Source of the DNA: CAVWCQ01 sp963753545
Lineage (GTDB): Bacteria; Chloroflexota; Anaerolineae; Aggregatilineales; Aggregatilineaceae
Direction of reading: 5' to 3'
Assembly: GCA_963753545.1 (NCBI GenBank)
Contig: CAVWCQ010000011.1
Location: forward strand, 62,001 to 126,000
DNA: 64,000 bases
Below the pieces are notes generated by a model. That model saw nothing but the letters and a program-made list of their open reading frames with translations. It made no database searches and was not told the origin of the DNA. Numbering within the stretch: the first letter of the stretch is position 1; the number at the start of each line of letters is the position of its first letter. The position numbers were made by a program, and so were the translations under genes. Below, one piece after another: positions 8,572-17,321 of this stretch.

Positions 8572-9636
8572 TTAGATTCCGACGGCTTGCAGGCGATCCG
8601 CCTCGTCGCGCGTCGAGAGTTCGTCAATGAACTGGTCAATGCCGCCATCCATCACGGCAGGAAGGTTGTAGCTGGTCACGCCGACCCGGTGATCGGTCAC
8701 GCGGTTCTGCGGATAGTTGTAGGTGCGGATTTTTTCGCTCCGTTCGCCGCTGCCTACCTGGCTGCGGCGGGCCGCGTCCTGCTCACTGCGCAGCCGTTCC
8801 TGTTCCATATCGTACAGCTTGGCGCGCAGAATACCCATCGCCCGCAGTTTATTCTGAAGCTGGCTGCGCTCGTCCTGGCAGGCGACGACAATCCCGGTGG
8901 GCAGGTGGGTGATACGCACCGCCGTCGAGTTCTTCTGCACGTTCTGGCCGCCCGCGCCGCCGGAGCGATAAACATCGATGCGCAGGTCATCGTCTTTAAT
9001 AGCGACGTCCACATCGTCCATTTCGGCCAGCACGGCAACCGTTGCGGTCGAGGTGTGGATGCGGCCCGCGCTTTCCGTCAGAGGGACGCGCTGCACGCGG
9101 TGCACGCCGCTTTCATATTTCAAGCGCGAGAAGGCTCCCTTGCCTTTCACTCCAAATATGATTTCTTTATAGCCGCCCACGCCCGTATCATGCGCGCTGA
9201 GAATATCCACTTTCCAGCGGTGTTCTTCCGCATAGCGGGAATACATGCGGAACAGGTCCGACGCAAAGATTCCGGCCTCGTCGCCGCCTGCTCCAGCGCG
9301 GATTTCCACGATCACGTTTTTATCGTCGCGCCGATCCTTGGGGAGCAGCATCCGGCGCAGGTTGGCTTCCATCTGGGGAATCAGTTCGCGCAGGCGATCC
9401 GCTTCTTCGCGGGCCAGATCCGCCATGTCCGGGTCTTCGAGCATCACTTCGGCTTCCTGAAGTTCCGCCAACGCCTGACGGAATTCGCGCGTTTGGGCCA
9501 CAATGTCAGCGATATCGGAGCGTTCCTGGGCATACTCCGCTACTTTTTCATAGTTGCTCAGGTTTTCGGGGTCCGCGATCATCCGTTCCAGTTCTTCATA
9601 GCGCGCTTCGATGCCCGCCAATTTTTCTAACAACAT
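8572..9636 (-). CDS. prfA: Peptide chain release factor 1
   Basis: The 354-residue protein has normal RF1 length and order: a helical domain 1, the codon-recognition region RVPLTES (a P-x-T tripeptide as expected for UAG/UAA reading), GRIHTSTATVAV, and the peptidyl-tRNA hydrolysis motif GGAGGQ followed by NSTAVRI. It terminates translation at UAA and UAG. It leads the prfA-prmC-tsaC operon. The stop codon abuts prmC. Confidence 0.97.
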   Translation of the reverse strand: MLLEKLAGIEARYEELERMIADPENLSNYEKVAEYAQERSDIADIVAQTREFRQALAELQEAEVMLEDPDMADLAREEADRLRELIPQMEANLRRMLLPKDRRDDKNVIVEIRAGAGGDEAGIFASDLFRMYSRYAEEHRWKVDILSAHDTGVGGYKEIIFGVKGKGAFSRLKYESGVHRVQRVPLTESAGRIHTSTATVAVLAEMDDVDVAIKDDDLRIDVYRSGGAGGQNVQKNSTAVRITHLPTGIVVACQDERSQLQNKLRAMGILRAKLYDMEQERLRSEQDAARRSQVGSGERSEKIRTYNYPQNRVTDHRVGVTSYNLPAVMDGGIDQFIDELSTRDEADRLQAVGI

Positions 9637-9909
9637 ACCGGCTACCTCATCCTTATTTTACGTTACCAGGGGAGATCCCCTTCATACCCCAAGACCACCC
9701 TGATATCTCGTCCTCTGGCGTACACCGCACTGCATGGAGGGCACAAGTGGGTTCTCGTGTTAGGCGGATTATACCATAGGGAATCGGGGCATGGGAGGGA
9801 GAAGGCTGTCGCCTGCGGCTGTACAGTTTCCGATAAGCCTGTGCTATACTACTGCCACTTTTTGAACTAACGTACTGTAAGAAGGATGTTTATAGAGAGG
9901 GACGAAACA
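9637..9909. other. Spacer between divergent genes
   Basis: No gene is seen. A single degenerate relative of the repeat unit found at 33.9 kb lies at about 9667-9690 (AGGGGAGATCCCCTTCATAC). A TATACT hexamer at 9845-9850 may be a -10 box for the following gene, without a clear -35. Confidence 0.4.
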
Positions 9910-10296
9910 ATGCCTGTTGAAATAACTCACCGTTCTGATTTACCCGTTTTAATCTTTACCGTTGTTAGCCATATTAAGCCGCCTGAAGATCAAGAACTGA
10001 TTCTCAAAACCGTTTCTGACTTTAAGCAGAAAACAGGTGGTCACGTTTACCGGGTCATCGATATCACAGGGATCAAGCTCGATTTTGGCATGATGGTGGC
10101 TTCGATGGGAGCTGAGCGCGGCCAGCCGGGTGGCGCGGATGATCCCGATGTAACAACGATCTTTGTCGCCACCGACGAGATAGCAAAAATTGGAGCAAAA
10201 AGCCTGCGCGAGCAGCCTCAGTATGGGCAAGGCGACGTGCGCATGGCCTCCTCAGTAGAAGAAGCACTGGATATCGTTCGTCAAGACGTGCAATAG
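9910..10296 (+). CDS. Conserved hypothetical alpha/beta protein, 128 residues
   Basis: I do not recognise a named family. The predicted pattern alternates beta strands (VLIFTVV, VYRVIDITG, VTTIFVA) and helices and is reminiscent of STAS/SpoIIAA-like folds, but no signature residue supports that. It is cytoplasmic, with no signal or membrane segment. ATG 9910 is preferred over an upstream in-frame ATG at 9886 because AGAGAGGGACG sits at the right distance. It is monocistronic, with its own terminator at 10331. Confidence 0.7.
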   Translation: MPVEITHRSDLPVLIFTVVSHIKPPEDQELILKTVSDFKQKTGGHVYRVIDITGIKLDFGMMVASMGAERGQPGGADDPDVTTIFVATDEIAKIGAKSLREQPQYGQGDVRMASSVEEALDIVRQDVQ

Positions 10297-10330
10297 ACGA
10301 AGGCACAGTTCAATCCCGATTAGAAATAAA

Positions 10331-10360
10331 ACGGGGGCCAGCCGGCCCCCGTTCTTTTTG
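10331..10360 (+). terminator. Strong intrinsic terminator
   Basis: A perfect 9-bp stem ACGGGGGCC / GGCCCCCGT with loop AGCC is followed by TCTTTTT. It lies between convergent genes. Confidence 0.9.
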
Positions 10361-10374
10361 ACAGGTAAAACCGC

Positions 10375-13300
10375 CTAAGGCATTTGCGGCGCTTGAATGC
10401 CCTTGATGCCTGCCATCAGCAGACCCAGTTGTTCGCGGGTGGCGTCCTTCGCATCCAAGGTATCAATGATCTCACCCTTGTACATGACCGCGATGCGGTC
10501 CGAGAGGGCCATGATCTCGTCCAGCTCCGCCGAGACGAGCAGCACCGCCGCGCCCGCGTCGCGCTGGTCGATGATCTGGCGGTGGATGAACTCGATGGAA
10601 CCCACGTCGATGCCGCGCGTCGGTTGGGCGGCAATCAACAAGCGGGGTTCGCGGCTGAATTCGCGGGCGACGATCATTTTCTGCTGGTTCCCGCCCGACA
10701 GGTTGCCACCGTCCAGGGTTGTCGATGGGGTGCGGATATCGTACTGCTCGATCAACTGCCGCGCGTGTTCATCAATGGCCTCGGCATTACGCATCAGCCC
10801 ACCCCGCTCCTCGGGCGGCTCACCCTTACGGCCCATCAGCCTCCAGAGCATGCCTCGGAACTGGCGGTTGACGCGGTGGAACAGATCGCTCACAGCCTTT
10901 ATGCCAAAGATACGCACCGTCACCAGATGCGCTACCAACCCAAAGAGCAGTTCCGAACCCAGAAGGAGCAACAGGCTGACGATAAACGGCCATTGCAGTT
11001 GAAGCTGCTGGTCGGCGGGCATGCGCGTCGTCATGGAGTAGGTGCGGTATGATTCCGGCACGTCAAACGCATCCAGGATCGCCGTCCACAGCCACTTATC
11101 CCAGGCCCACAGGGACAACAGAGTCAGGCCAGCCACGATCAAGCCAAAGAGCAGCGCGTAGCGAAGCAGCGTAATGGGTAGTTCTGCCGCATTCGGTTCC
11201 TGGGCATAGGGGCGCTCGTAGTAGTCATCCAAAACGAGGTTGTCCGCCACGCTGTAATCCTTGACCAGACCATGACGCTGCCGATCTTCGGGGACATGGC
11301 TGGTACCCATATCTTTGATATGCCGCGAGGTAATCCGTTCGCGGTGGATCACCTGATAGCCCAGTGCAGTGAGAATGCTTTGCAGCGCCGCGACCCGGCT
11401 GAGCAGCATATAAGCCACCTGCCACGCGACCGCGAAGAGTGCTACCACCAGCCCCAGACCAGCGGCGATACCGAGGATCAGATCGCGCACGTTGTTGGCT
11501 GTTCCAGTTGAAGCCAGTTCTTTAACCACCAGCCGGACGAGCGCCGCCACAATCACCACCCCAACCAGAGTCAGGATAGGCGCTACACAGCCAGCCACGC
11601 CGTAGGCGGGCTTCTTCTGACCGACGCGCCGGACAAATTCCAGGCCAAAGAAAGCCATGCCGAGCGTGGTCCCGGTGATGCTCCAACAGGCAAGGAAATA
11701 CCATCCTGCCACGCCAAGGGTCAGGGCGATATCGAACAAGACATTTTTGGTCTGGCTCCAACCTTCAAACGTACTCTCACTAAAATAGCGGGCAAAGTAG
11801 CCGATAAAGTACGTCGCTACAGCGATGAAGACCAGATCGATCCCAAAGGAGAACACGCGGGTCCACAACTTAGCTTCCGGCTGCTCGTCCGGCTGAAGTT
11901 CGTTGCCCAGCAGCTTAACCGAGCCGCCCTCGGCGCTGCGCAAACCCGTCAGCACTTCGACCAGTTCGGTCTGACCGTTACCCTGCACCCCGGCGATGCC
12001 AAGCACTTCGCCCGCGCACACGGCAAAACTCACGCCATTGAGCGCTTTTGCGCCCCGGTCGTTTTCGGCACTCAGGTTGTCCACTTCAAGGACGGCTTCA
12101 GCGGGCTTCGCTTCCTCTTTTTCGACCTGCAAGATCACTTCGCGGCCCACCATCATCGCCGCGAGGGATGCTTCGGTGGCCTCATCGGGCGTCGTCGCGC
12201 CGACAACGCGCCCGCCGCGCATCACGACGATATTCGAGGCAACCTCGAACACTTCCTTCAGTTTGTGGGTGATAAAAATGATCGACACGCCCTGATCGGC
12301 CAACGCCCGCATGATCTTAAACAGTTCCTTGCCTTCTTGCGGGGTCAGCACAGCCGTCGGCTCGTCCAGGATCAGGATCTCGGCATGCCGGTAAAGGGCC
12401 TTGATAATTTCCACGCGCTGCTGCGTACCAACCGGGAGCTTTTCAATGACGGCATCCGGGTCTACTTCCAGCCCATACTGCTGCGATAGTTCGCGCACGC
12501 TGCGTGCTGCCGCGCTGGTATTGCGAATCTGCCCCAGGTTTTGCAGGGTATCGATCACAGAATCAATCACACTGTCGAGGGGTGACGTGATCGTGCGCGG
12601 TTGTGCTGCCCAATAGCGGCGGCGCAGTGTTTGCCAGATGGCAAATCCCAACCCAACCAGGGTGAGGGCGCTCAAAACCAGACGCAGCCCGGCAGAAACC
12701 TCGTCCAGTTCCGACCAGATCACGATGACCAGGAGCAGCGCCAGCCCGGCCAGCACCGGGAGATCGCGGCTTTGCAGCCGCCCACCGACAGGAGCGATTC
12801 CCCGCCATGTGGAGATGCCGTGCCAGCCAAAGAGAAGCGCCAGCAGGACCACACTGATCGCACTGACCTTCGGCGGCGCGCTATCAATGGCGTCGAGCAG
12901 CCAGCCGGGAATACCGTTGTCACGATAGGGGGCCATTTCTGTCTTGGCGACTTCAATGACGCCGTTGATCCCTTTTCCCGATTCATCGGCTTCGCGTCGT
13001 TCGCGCCGCCAGTCGAAATCGATCCGGTTATGCGTGGTCGTACTGGATTTGACGCTGTACCCGTCCATCTCCTTCGGGCGATTTTCATCGACGATATCCA
13101 CTTTTTGGCGCAGCGCGAGATCGGTCAGGCCGACCCGCGCGACCATCTTGATCTGCGAGGCTATCCAGACCGTCACCAGCACCAGGCTGATACGCCAGGC
13201 CAAGCCCCACAGCAGACGAGCCAGGGGGGGAATGGCGACAACGACACCAGCCGCCGCACCAACCAGCAGGCTTCCCAGGAAGTACTTTGTCTGACCGAGA

Positions 13301-13731
13301 CCCATGCCGACAATGGCAATCAAGGTAAAGAGGAGCAGGCTGGGCAGGTATTTCATCACCAGTTCGGTGATCCGGCTGCCTTTACCCTGGTAGGCGGCGC
13401 TGCCTTCTTCGCCCAACACCACGTTATCGGCAACGGTCATCACCTTCACCAACTGGAAATGCTGGTGAACCATGCCAATGCCACTGCGGATCGCTTCACG
13501 CGGGCTGGCGAATTTCACCTCGCGTCCCTTGACGCGGATCAGACCTTCGTCCGGGTGATACAGCCCGTAGATAATATTCATCAGGGTGCTCTTGCCCGCG
13601 CCGTTTTCACCGAGCAGAGCCAGGATTTCTCCCCGGTGCAGCTTCATGCCGACATCATCGTTAGCCAGCACACCGGGAAATCGCTTAACAACACCTTCCA
13701 CTTCAAGGACGACTTCGCGTTCGTTTTCCAT
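10375..13731 (-). CDS. Nucleoside-type ABC ATPase with three inserted membrane domains
   Basis: This is a double-NBD ATPase of the YufO/NupO (basic-membrane-protein type) family, normally about 510 residues, here 1118. NBD1 has Walker A GENGAGKST (41-49), Q-loop HQHFQL (89-94), signature LPVGTQQR and Walker B LILDEPTA (about 453-460). NBD2 has the family's usual degenerate GVQGNGQTE, HVPEDR, LSGGNQQK and QPTRGID. Insertion 1 (about 116-395, six hydrophobic segments) lies between Q-loop and signature. Insertion 2 (about 612-797, four segments) is RDD-like (RVFSFGID...GTTLG). Insertion 3 (about 842-975, two segments) follows. All junctions are in one frame. It is 4 nt from the permease gene. 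Confidence 0.9.
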   Translation of the reverse strand: MENEREVVLEVEGVVKRFPGVLANDDVGMKLHRGEILALLGENGAGKSTLMNIIYGLYHPDEGLIRVKGREVKFASPREAIRSGIGMVHQHFQLVKVMTVADNVVLGEEGSAAYQGKGSRITELVMKYLPSLLLFTLIAIVGMGLGQTKYFLGSLLVGAAAGVVVAIPPLARLLWGLAWRISLVLVTVWIASQIKMVARVGLTDLALRQKVDIVDENRPKEMDGYSVKSSTTTHNRIDFDWRRERREADESGKGINGVIEVAKTEMAPYRDNGIPGWLLDAIDSAPPKVSAISVVLLALLFGWHGISTWRGIAPVGGRLQSRDLPVLAGLALLLVIVIWSELDEVSAGLRLVLSALTLVGLGFAIWQTLRRRYWAAQPRTITSPLDSVIDSVIDTLQNLGQIRNTSAAARSVRELSQQYGLEVDPDAVIEKLPVGTQQRVEIIKALYRHAEILILDEPTAVLTPQEGKELFKIMRALADQGVSIIFITHKLKEVFEVASNIVVMRGGRVVGATTPDEATEASLAAMMVGREVILQVEKEEAKPAEAVLEVDNLSAENDRGAKALNGVSFAVCAGEVLGIAGVQGNGQTELVEVLTGLRSAEGGSVKLLGNELQPDEQPEAKLWTRVFSFGIDLVFIAVATYFIGYFARYFSESTFEGWSQTKNVLFDIALTLGVAGWYFLACWSITGTTLGMAFFGLEFVRRVGQKKPAYGVAGCVAPILTLVGVVIVAALVRLVVKELASTGTANNVRDLILGIAAGLGLVVALFAVAWQVAYMLLSRVAALQSILTALGYQVIHRERITSRHIKDMGTSHVPEDRQRHGLVKDYSVADNLVLDDYYERPYAQEPNAAELPITLLRYALLFGLIVAGLTLLSLWAWDKWLWTAILDAFDVPESYRTYSMTTRMPADQQLQLQWPFIVSLLLLLGSELLFGLVAHLVTVRIFGIKAVSDLFHRVNRQFRGMLWRLMGRKGEPPEERGGLMRNAEAIDEHARQLIEQYDIRTPSTTLDGGNLSGGNQQKMIVAREFSREPRLLIAAQPTRGIDVGSIEFIHRQIIDQRDAGAAVLLVSAELDEIMALSDRIAVMYKGEIIDTLDAKDATREQLGLLMAGIKGIQAPQMP

Positions 13732-13735
13732 GTTT

Positions 13736-14761
13736 TTATTCCTGTTCGTAGGCTACGCCTTCAGCAGCAGGCGGCTGGGCGCGGCCTACAAACCCGGCCA
13801 GCACGACAATAGTCAAAATGTAGGGCAGCATGCCTACCAATTGGTGCGGGAGGTTGATCCCAAAGAACTGAAGCTGGCTCTGCATGGCCAGGGCGAAGCC
13901 GAAGAGCAGTGATCCTTTCAGCGCGCCGGAAGGTTTCCAGTTGCCGAAGATCATCACCGCCAGGGCGATAAAGCCGCGTCCGGTGGTCATGCCGCGCTCA
14001 AATGATCCGACAGCAGCCAGCGTCAGGAACGCGCCCGCTAACCCGGCAAACATACCACTCAGGAACACGCCCGTATACTGCGTCCGGTAAACGTTGATGC
14101 CCAGCGTATCGGCGGCGCGGGGATTTTCACCCACAGACCGGGTGCGCAGACCCCATGTGGTGTGGAAAAACGTCCAGCCGACGATGAACACCAGGACAAT
14201 GCTCAGATAGGTAATGAGGTCTTTATCAAAAATCACGCTGCCGATGTTGTAGAGCACATCGCCGATATCGTGCGGCAGGGTCTCTTTGATTCCAAACAGG
14301 CGGATCACAAACTCGCCGCTCGATTTGTGAACCGGATTACCGATCAGGTTCGGCATCTTGCCGAGGGTCTTCGTCTGTTCCTGGTAAAAATACCCGGTCA
14401 GACCACCGGCCAGGATGTTGATCACCGTACCGCTGATGATCTGGTTGACCTTGTACTGGATCGACATCAACCCGTGCAGCAGGCCCATCAAACCGCCTGT
14501 CAGCAGGGCGACAGCAACCGCAATACTCAATCGAACCGGGGTCGCTTGCAGGGATGCCGAGACCCCCGGCTCGCTCAGGGCAACGTTCGTCATATAGCCG
14601 GTAAACGCCGCCATCAGCATCATGCCTTCGATGCCAATGTTGACGATACCGGATCGTTCGCTAAAAATGCCGCTCAACGCACCCAGGGTAATCGGGACTG
14701 AAAACCGGATGGTCGCGTTGATCGTCGCTATAATGGCAACTCCGAGTGCTACTTCTCCCAT
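13736..14761 (-). CDS. ABC transporter permease, nucleoside/BMP type (YufQ/NupQ-like)
   Basis: The 341-residue protein has about nine hydrophobic segments of the BPD_transp_2 family. GIVNIGIEGMMLM near the N-terminus and LGINVYRTQYTGVFLSGMFAGLAGA (read as the cytoplasmic coupling region) are characteristic of the second permease of the nucleoside (NupQ, YufQ) systems. It is translated with the ATPase (4-nt gap) and lies 16 nt after the partner permease. No substrate-binding lipoprotein (BmpA/NupN) lies in the operon, so this part must be encoded elsewhere. Confidence 0.92.
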   Translation of the reverse strand: MGEVALGVAIIATINATIRFSVPITLGALSGIFSERSGIVNIGIEGMMLMAAFTGYMTNVALSEPGVSASLQATPVRLSIAVAVALLTGGLMGLLHGLMSIQYKVNQIISGTVINILAGGLTGYFYQEQTKTLGKMPNLIGNPVHKSSGEFVIRLFGIKETLPHDIGDVLYNIGSVIFDKDLITYLSIVLVFIVGWTFFHTTWGLRTRSVGENPRAADTLGINVYRTQYTGVFLSGMFAGLAGAFLTLAAVGSFERGMTTGRGFIALAVMIFGNWKPSGALKGSLLFGFALAMQSQLQFFGINLPHQLVGMLPYILTIVVLAGFVGRAQPPAAEGVAYEQE

Positions 14762-14777
14762 TTTTTCCCCCGCGCCC

Positions 14778-15968
14778 CTAGCGCTTGCCGCCCAGCGTCG
14801 TTGTCAGCCGCGCACCTTGACCGCCCCGGCCTCGCACACGATAGATCTGGCGAATAATCTGATCGGCGGCAACAAACATCAGGATCAACGCCTGCACCAC
14901 CTGGATTAACTCCGGCGCGACATCCGCTGCCAGCGACATGCGCCGCGTGCCCTCATCCATCGCTCCAAAGAAGAAGGCCGAGAAAATCATGCCGATGGGA
15001 TGGTTCCCTGCCAGGAAGGCGACGGTGATGGCGTCGAAACCGAGGGCAAGACTCTGGTTGCCTTCATAGTCATGGTAAACGCCGAGTGTTTGCACACCAC
15101 CTGCCAACCCAGCCAGACTACCCGCGATCAGCATGGTGACAATCGTCACGCGCTTGACGTTCACCCCGGCATACTGCGCGGCGTGCGGATTCAGACCGAC
15201 CATGCGCAGTTGGAAGCCGAAGGTTGTTTTGTAGAGCACAAACATGATCACGACGGCAGCGATAATCGCCAGAAAAACACCCGCGTGCAGTTCAAAGTTG
15301 GGCGGCACGGTGAAGATGGTCGGTAGTTCGGCGCTTTTGAGGATTGGCGGTGTGCGGGCAATCGCATCTACCGATTTGGGCGCGGAGAGCGGGCCGGGTT
15401 TGATCGTGCCATCTGCGCTTCCCGTCGAGATCAGCCACTCGGCAAAGCGGCTCGCTATAAAATTCATCATGATGGTCGTGATCACTTCGTGGGCATCGGC
15501 ATACGCCTTCAGCGCCCCCGGGATAGCTCCCCAAATGCCACCCGCGACTGCGGCGGCGACGACAGCTAACGTCACATGCAGCACAGGCGGAAGCCCATGC
15601 ACGGAGAAGCCAATCCAGGCGGAGACAATCGATCCCATGATCAACTGTCCCTGCACGCCAATATTGAACAACCCGCTCTTAAAAGCGAAAGCGACTGCCA
15701 ACCCCGACAGGATCAGCGGCGTCATCTTGCGGAAGGTCGCAAGCAGGCCGCGCGGTTCCAAAAATGCGCCTTCAAACAGCCCTTCGAAAGCCGTGATGGG
15801 GTCGCGCCCGTTCAGCAGGATCAAAATCGATCCAACCAGGATCGCCGTGACCACTGACAGCAGCGGGATGAGCAGCCCCTGGAACGACATCCAGAAGCGA
15901 GCCTGAAGTGCATCAAAACGGGGCAGAGGTCGCGCGGGGACAGACCCAGAATGTTCTGTTGTTGCCAT
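14778..15968 (-). CDS. ABC transporter permease, nucleoside/BMP type (YufP/NupP-like)
   Basis: The 396-residue first permease of the operon has motifs GLFNIGVQGQL and GLNPHAAQYAGVN, typical of NupP/YufP. A long predicted extracytoplasmic loop sits in the middle (about 195-240), as usual for this subunit. With the downstream permease it should form the membrane channel for uptake of nucleosides or a related heterocycle. It starts the operon; the 99-bp upstream spacer is shared with a divergent DUF116 gene. Confidence 0.92.
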   Translation of the reverse strand: MATTEHSGSVPARPLPRFDALQARFWMSFQGLLIPLLSVVTAILVGSILILLNGRDPITAFEGLFEGAFLEPRGLLATFRKMTPLILSGLAVAFAFKSGLFNIGVQGQLIMGSIVSAWIGFSVHGLPPVLHVTLAVVAAAVAGGIWGAIPGALKAYADAHEVITTIMMNFIASRFAEWLISTGSADGTIKPGPLSAPKSVDAIARTPPILKSAELPTIFTVPPNFELHAGVFLAIIAAVVIMFVLYKTTFGFQLRMVGLNPHAAQYAGVNVKRVTIVTMLIAGSLAGLAGGVQTLGVYHDYEGNQSLALGFDAITVAFLAGNHPIGMIFSAFFFGAMDEGTRRMSLAADVAPELIQVVQALILMFVAADQIIRQIYRVRGRGGQGARLTTTLGGKR

Positions 15969-16071
15969 AAAAAATCCTTTTCCCGCAAATCGTACTAGAA
16001 ACTATTGAGAGTCGGACAAAATTTGCGGTTGATTATAACGGGGCACACGAAACAACGATAGTGAGATTTGG

Positions 16072-16100
16072 TTGACAGAAACAGATATCCGATCTACAAA
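16072..16100 (+). promoter_or_regulatory. Sigma70-type promoter for the DUF116 gene
   Basis: TTGACA (16072-16077), a 17-nt spacer and TACAAA (16095-16100). The position favours translation from the ATG at 16128 and argues against the more upstream start. Confidence 0.6.
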
Positions 16101-16127
16101 TTCATGCACATGAGATTGAGGCCAACC

Positions 16128-17321
16128 ATGAAAACGATCACCTATTCCCTGAAAGCCGATCAGCCCCGTTCCGATGCTTATTACCGGGATATCGCGATCT
16201 TCACGGGCGAAGTCATCGAGCAGGCAGAAAAGCGCGTTGGCCCGCTGGTTGATCGATTTCAGGCTTCGGCTAAAGAAGCGCGTACCCGTGCCGAATTCTT
16301 TTATGAACTGCTGGCCCTGGGCGTGTTCTGGCAGGTTTATGCTGCCCGCGCGCTTCAGCTATCTCGCCCTCCCCAACGTCTGCTCAGCCTTCTGGCGAAC
16401 GCCCGGCAGCGGAGTCCTGCGCTTAAGCCAATCATTGACGGGCTGCGCGGCCCGCTGGCGGCGCTGTTTCTCGCACGAAATAAGCGTGAGCTATCTGCTT
16501 CCGCCGTACCAACACGATCCCAACTGGCGCGCCTGCTCGATTGGATGGAAGCAGCCGGGGACTTTGATCAGGAAGTGGAGCGGCTGCGGGTGTGGTTGGG
16601 CGTCCTGGACGAGCAGCAGATCGCCCCCGTGATGGCATTCGCGGAGTGGTTCACCGCGCGCAGCCTGGAAAAACTGGGCTGTTATACGCCGAACGTCGAG
16701 ACCTTTCTGGCAGAGACACACCCACACTACCGCTGGCGCGAGGACTACATCTTCTGCGGGCGGCAGCGGGTTGAGTACCATCTCGGTATGGTTGGCACGG
16801 AGATATTGAACCGAGCCTTCCGCAACTCGTTTTTAACCACCCAACAAAAAATCGTCCTGGTTCCGCCGTGTATGCGCGCCCGTCCCGCTGACGAGTGCCA
16901 GGCCCGCGAAACTCCTTTTGGCGCACAGTGTGCCCACTGCGAACCGCGCTGCCATGTGCATCAGGTGACAAAACTGGGCGAAAAACACGGATTTGCCGTC
17001 TTTATGCTGCCCGACGAACTGGCTTCCTTCTCACCTGCGGGTAACTCGCGTCTGGCCGAGGTGGGAATTGTCGGGGTGTCCTGCCCGCTGACCAATGCGC
17101 AGGGCGGTTGGAAGGCGCGCAAGATGGGCATCCCGGCGCAGGGACTGCCGCTGGATTACTGCGGCTGTTCGTGGCATTGGCACCTGGACGGCGGCATCCC
17201 GACGACTATCAATTTCCAGGAACTGCTGCGCATTCTGCGCCCTGAAATCAAAAGACCCCCTGTGAGCAGGAGGTCTTTTTCTGCGAAAACTCACGATTGG
17301 TTCACCCTTATATGGACTTGA
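16128..17321 (+). CDS. DUF116 family protein
   Basis: The C-terminal half carries the cysteine pattern of DUF116: PCMRARPADEC, CAHCEPRC, GVSCPL, GIPAQGLPLDYCGCSWHW. These Cys likely bind metal or an Fe-S cluster; the biochemical role of the family is unknown. The N-terminal 200 residues are helical. The start at 16128 follows a good promoter. Oddly, the frame runs through the hairpin of the terminator at 17250 and ends 40 nt beyond it, overlapping the convergent cytochrome gene. The last 20 or so residues are probably spurious, from a frameshift or lost stop near 17240. Confidence 0.85.
   Translation: MKTITYSLKADQPRSDAYYRDIAIFTGEVIEQAEKRVGPLVDRFQASAKEARTRAEFFYELLALGVFWQVYAARALQLSRPPQRLLSLLANARQRSPALKPIIDGLRGPLAALFLARNKRELSASAVPTRSQLARLLDWMEAAGDFDQEVERLRVWLGVLDEQQIAPVMAFAEWFTARSLEKLGCYTPNVETFLAETHPHYRWREDYIFCGRQRVEYHLGMVGTEILNRAFRNSFLTTQQKIVLVPPCMRARPADECQARETPFGAQCAHCEPRCHVHQVTKLGEKHGFAVFMLPDELASFSPAGNSRLAEVGIVGVSCPLTNAQGGWKARKMGIPAQGLPLDYCGCSWHWHLDGGIPTTINFQELLRILRPEIKRPPVSRRSFSAKTHDWFTLIWT
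17249..17282. terminator. Bidirectional terminator between convergent genes
   Basis: AAAAGACC-CCCTG pairs with CAGG-AGGTCTTTT with one mismatch and loop TGAG. T-runs lie on both strands. It serves the cytochrome gene and should also serve DUF116, though it lies inside the present DUF116 frame. Confidence 0.75.

Noticed and set aside
8587..9630. A 347-codon plus-strand frame
   Set aside because: It is antisense to prfA, an essential gene with intact GGQ.
12601..13812. A 403-codon plus-strand frame
   Set aside because: It is opposite the ABC ATPase, spans its first insertion, and has Gln/His-rich composition of an antisense shadow.
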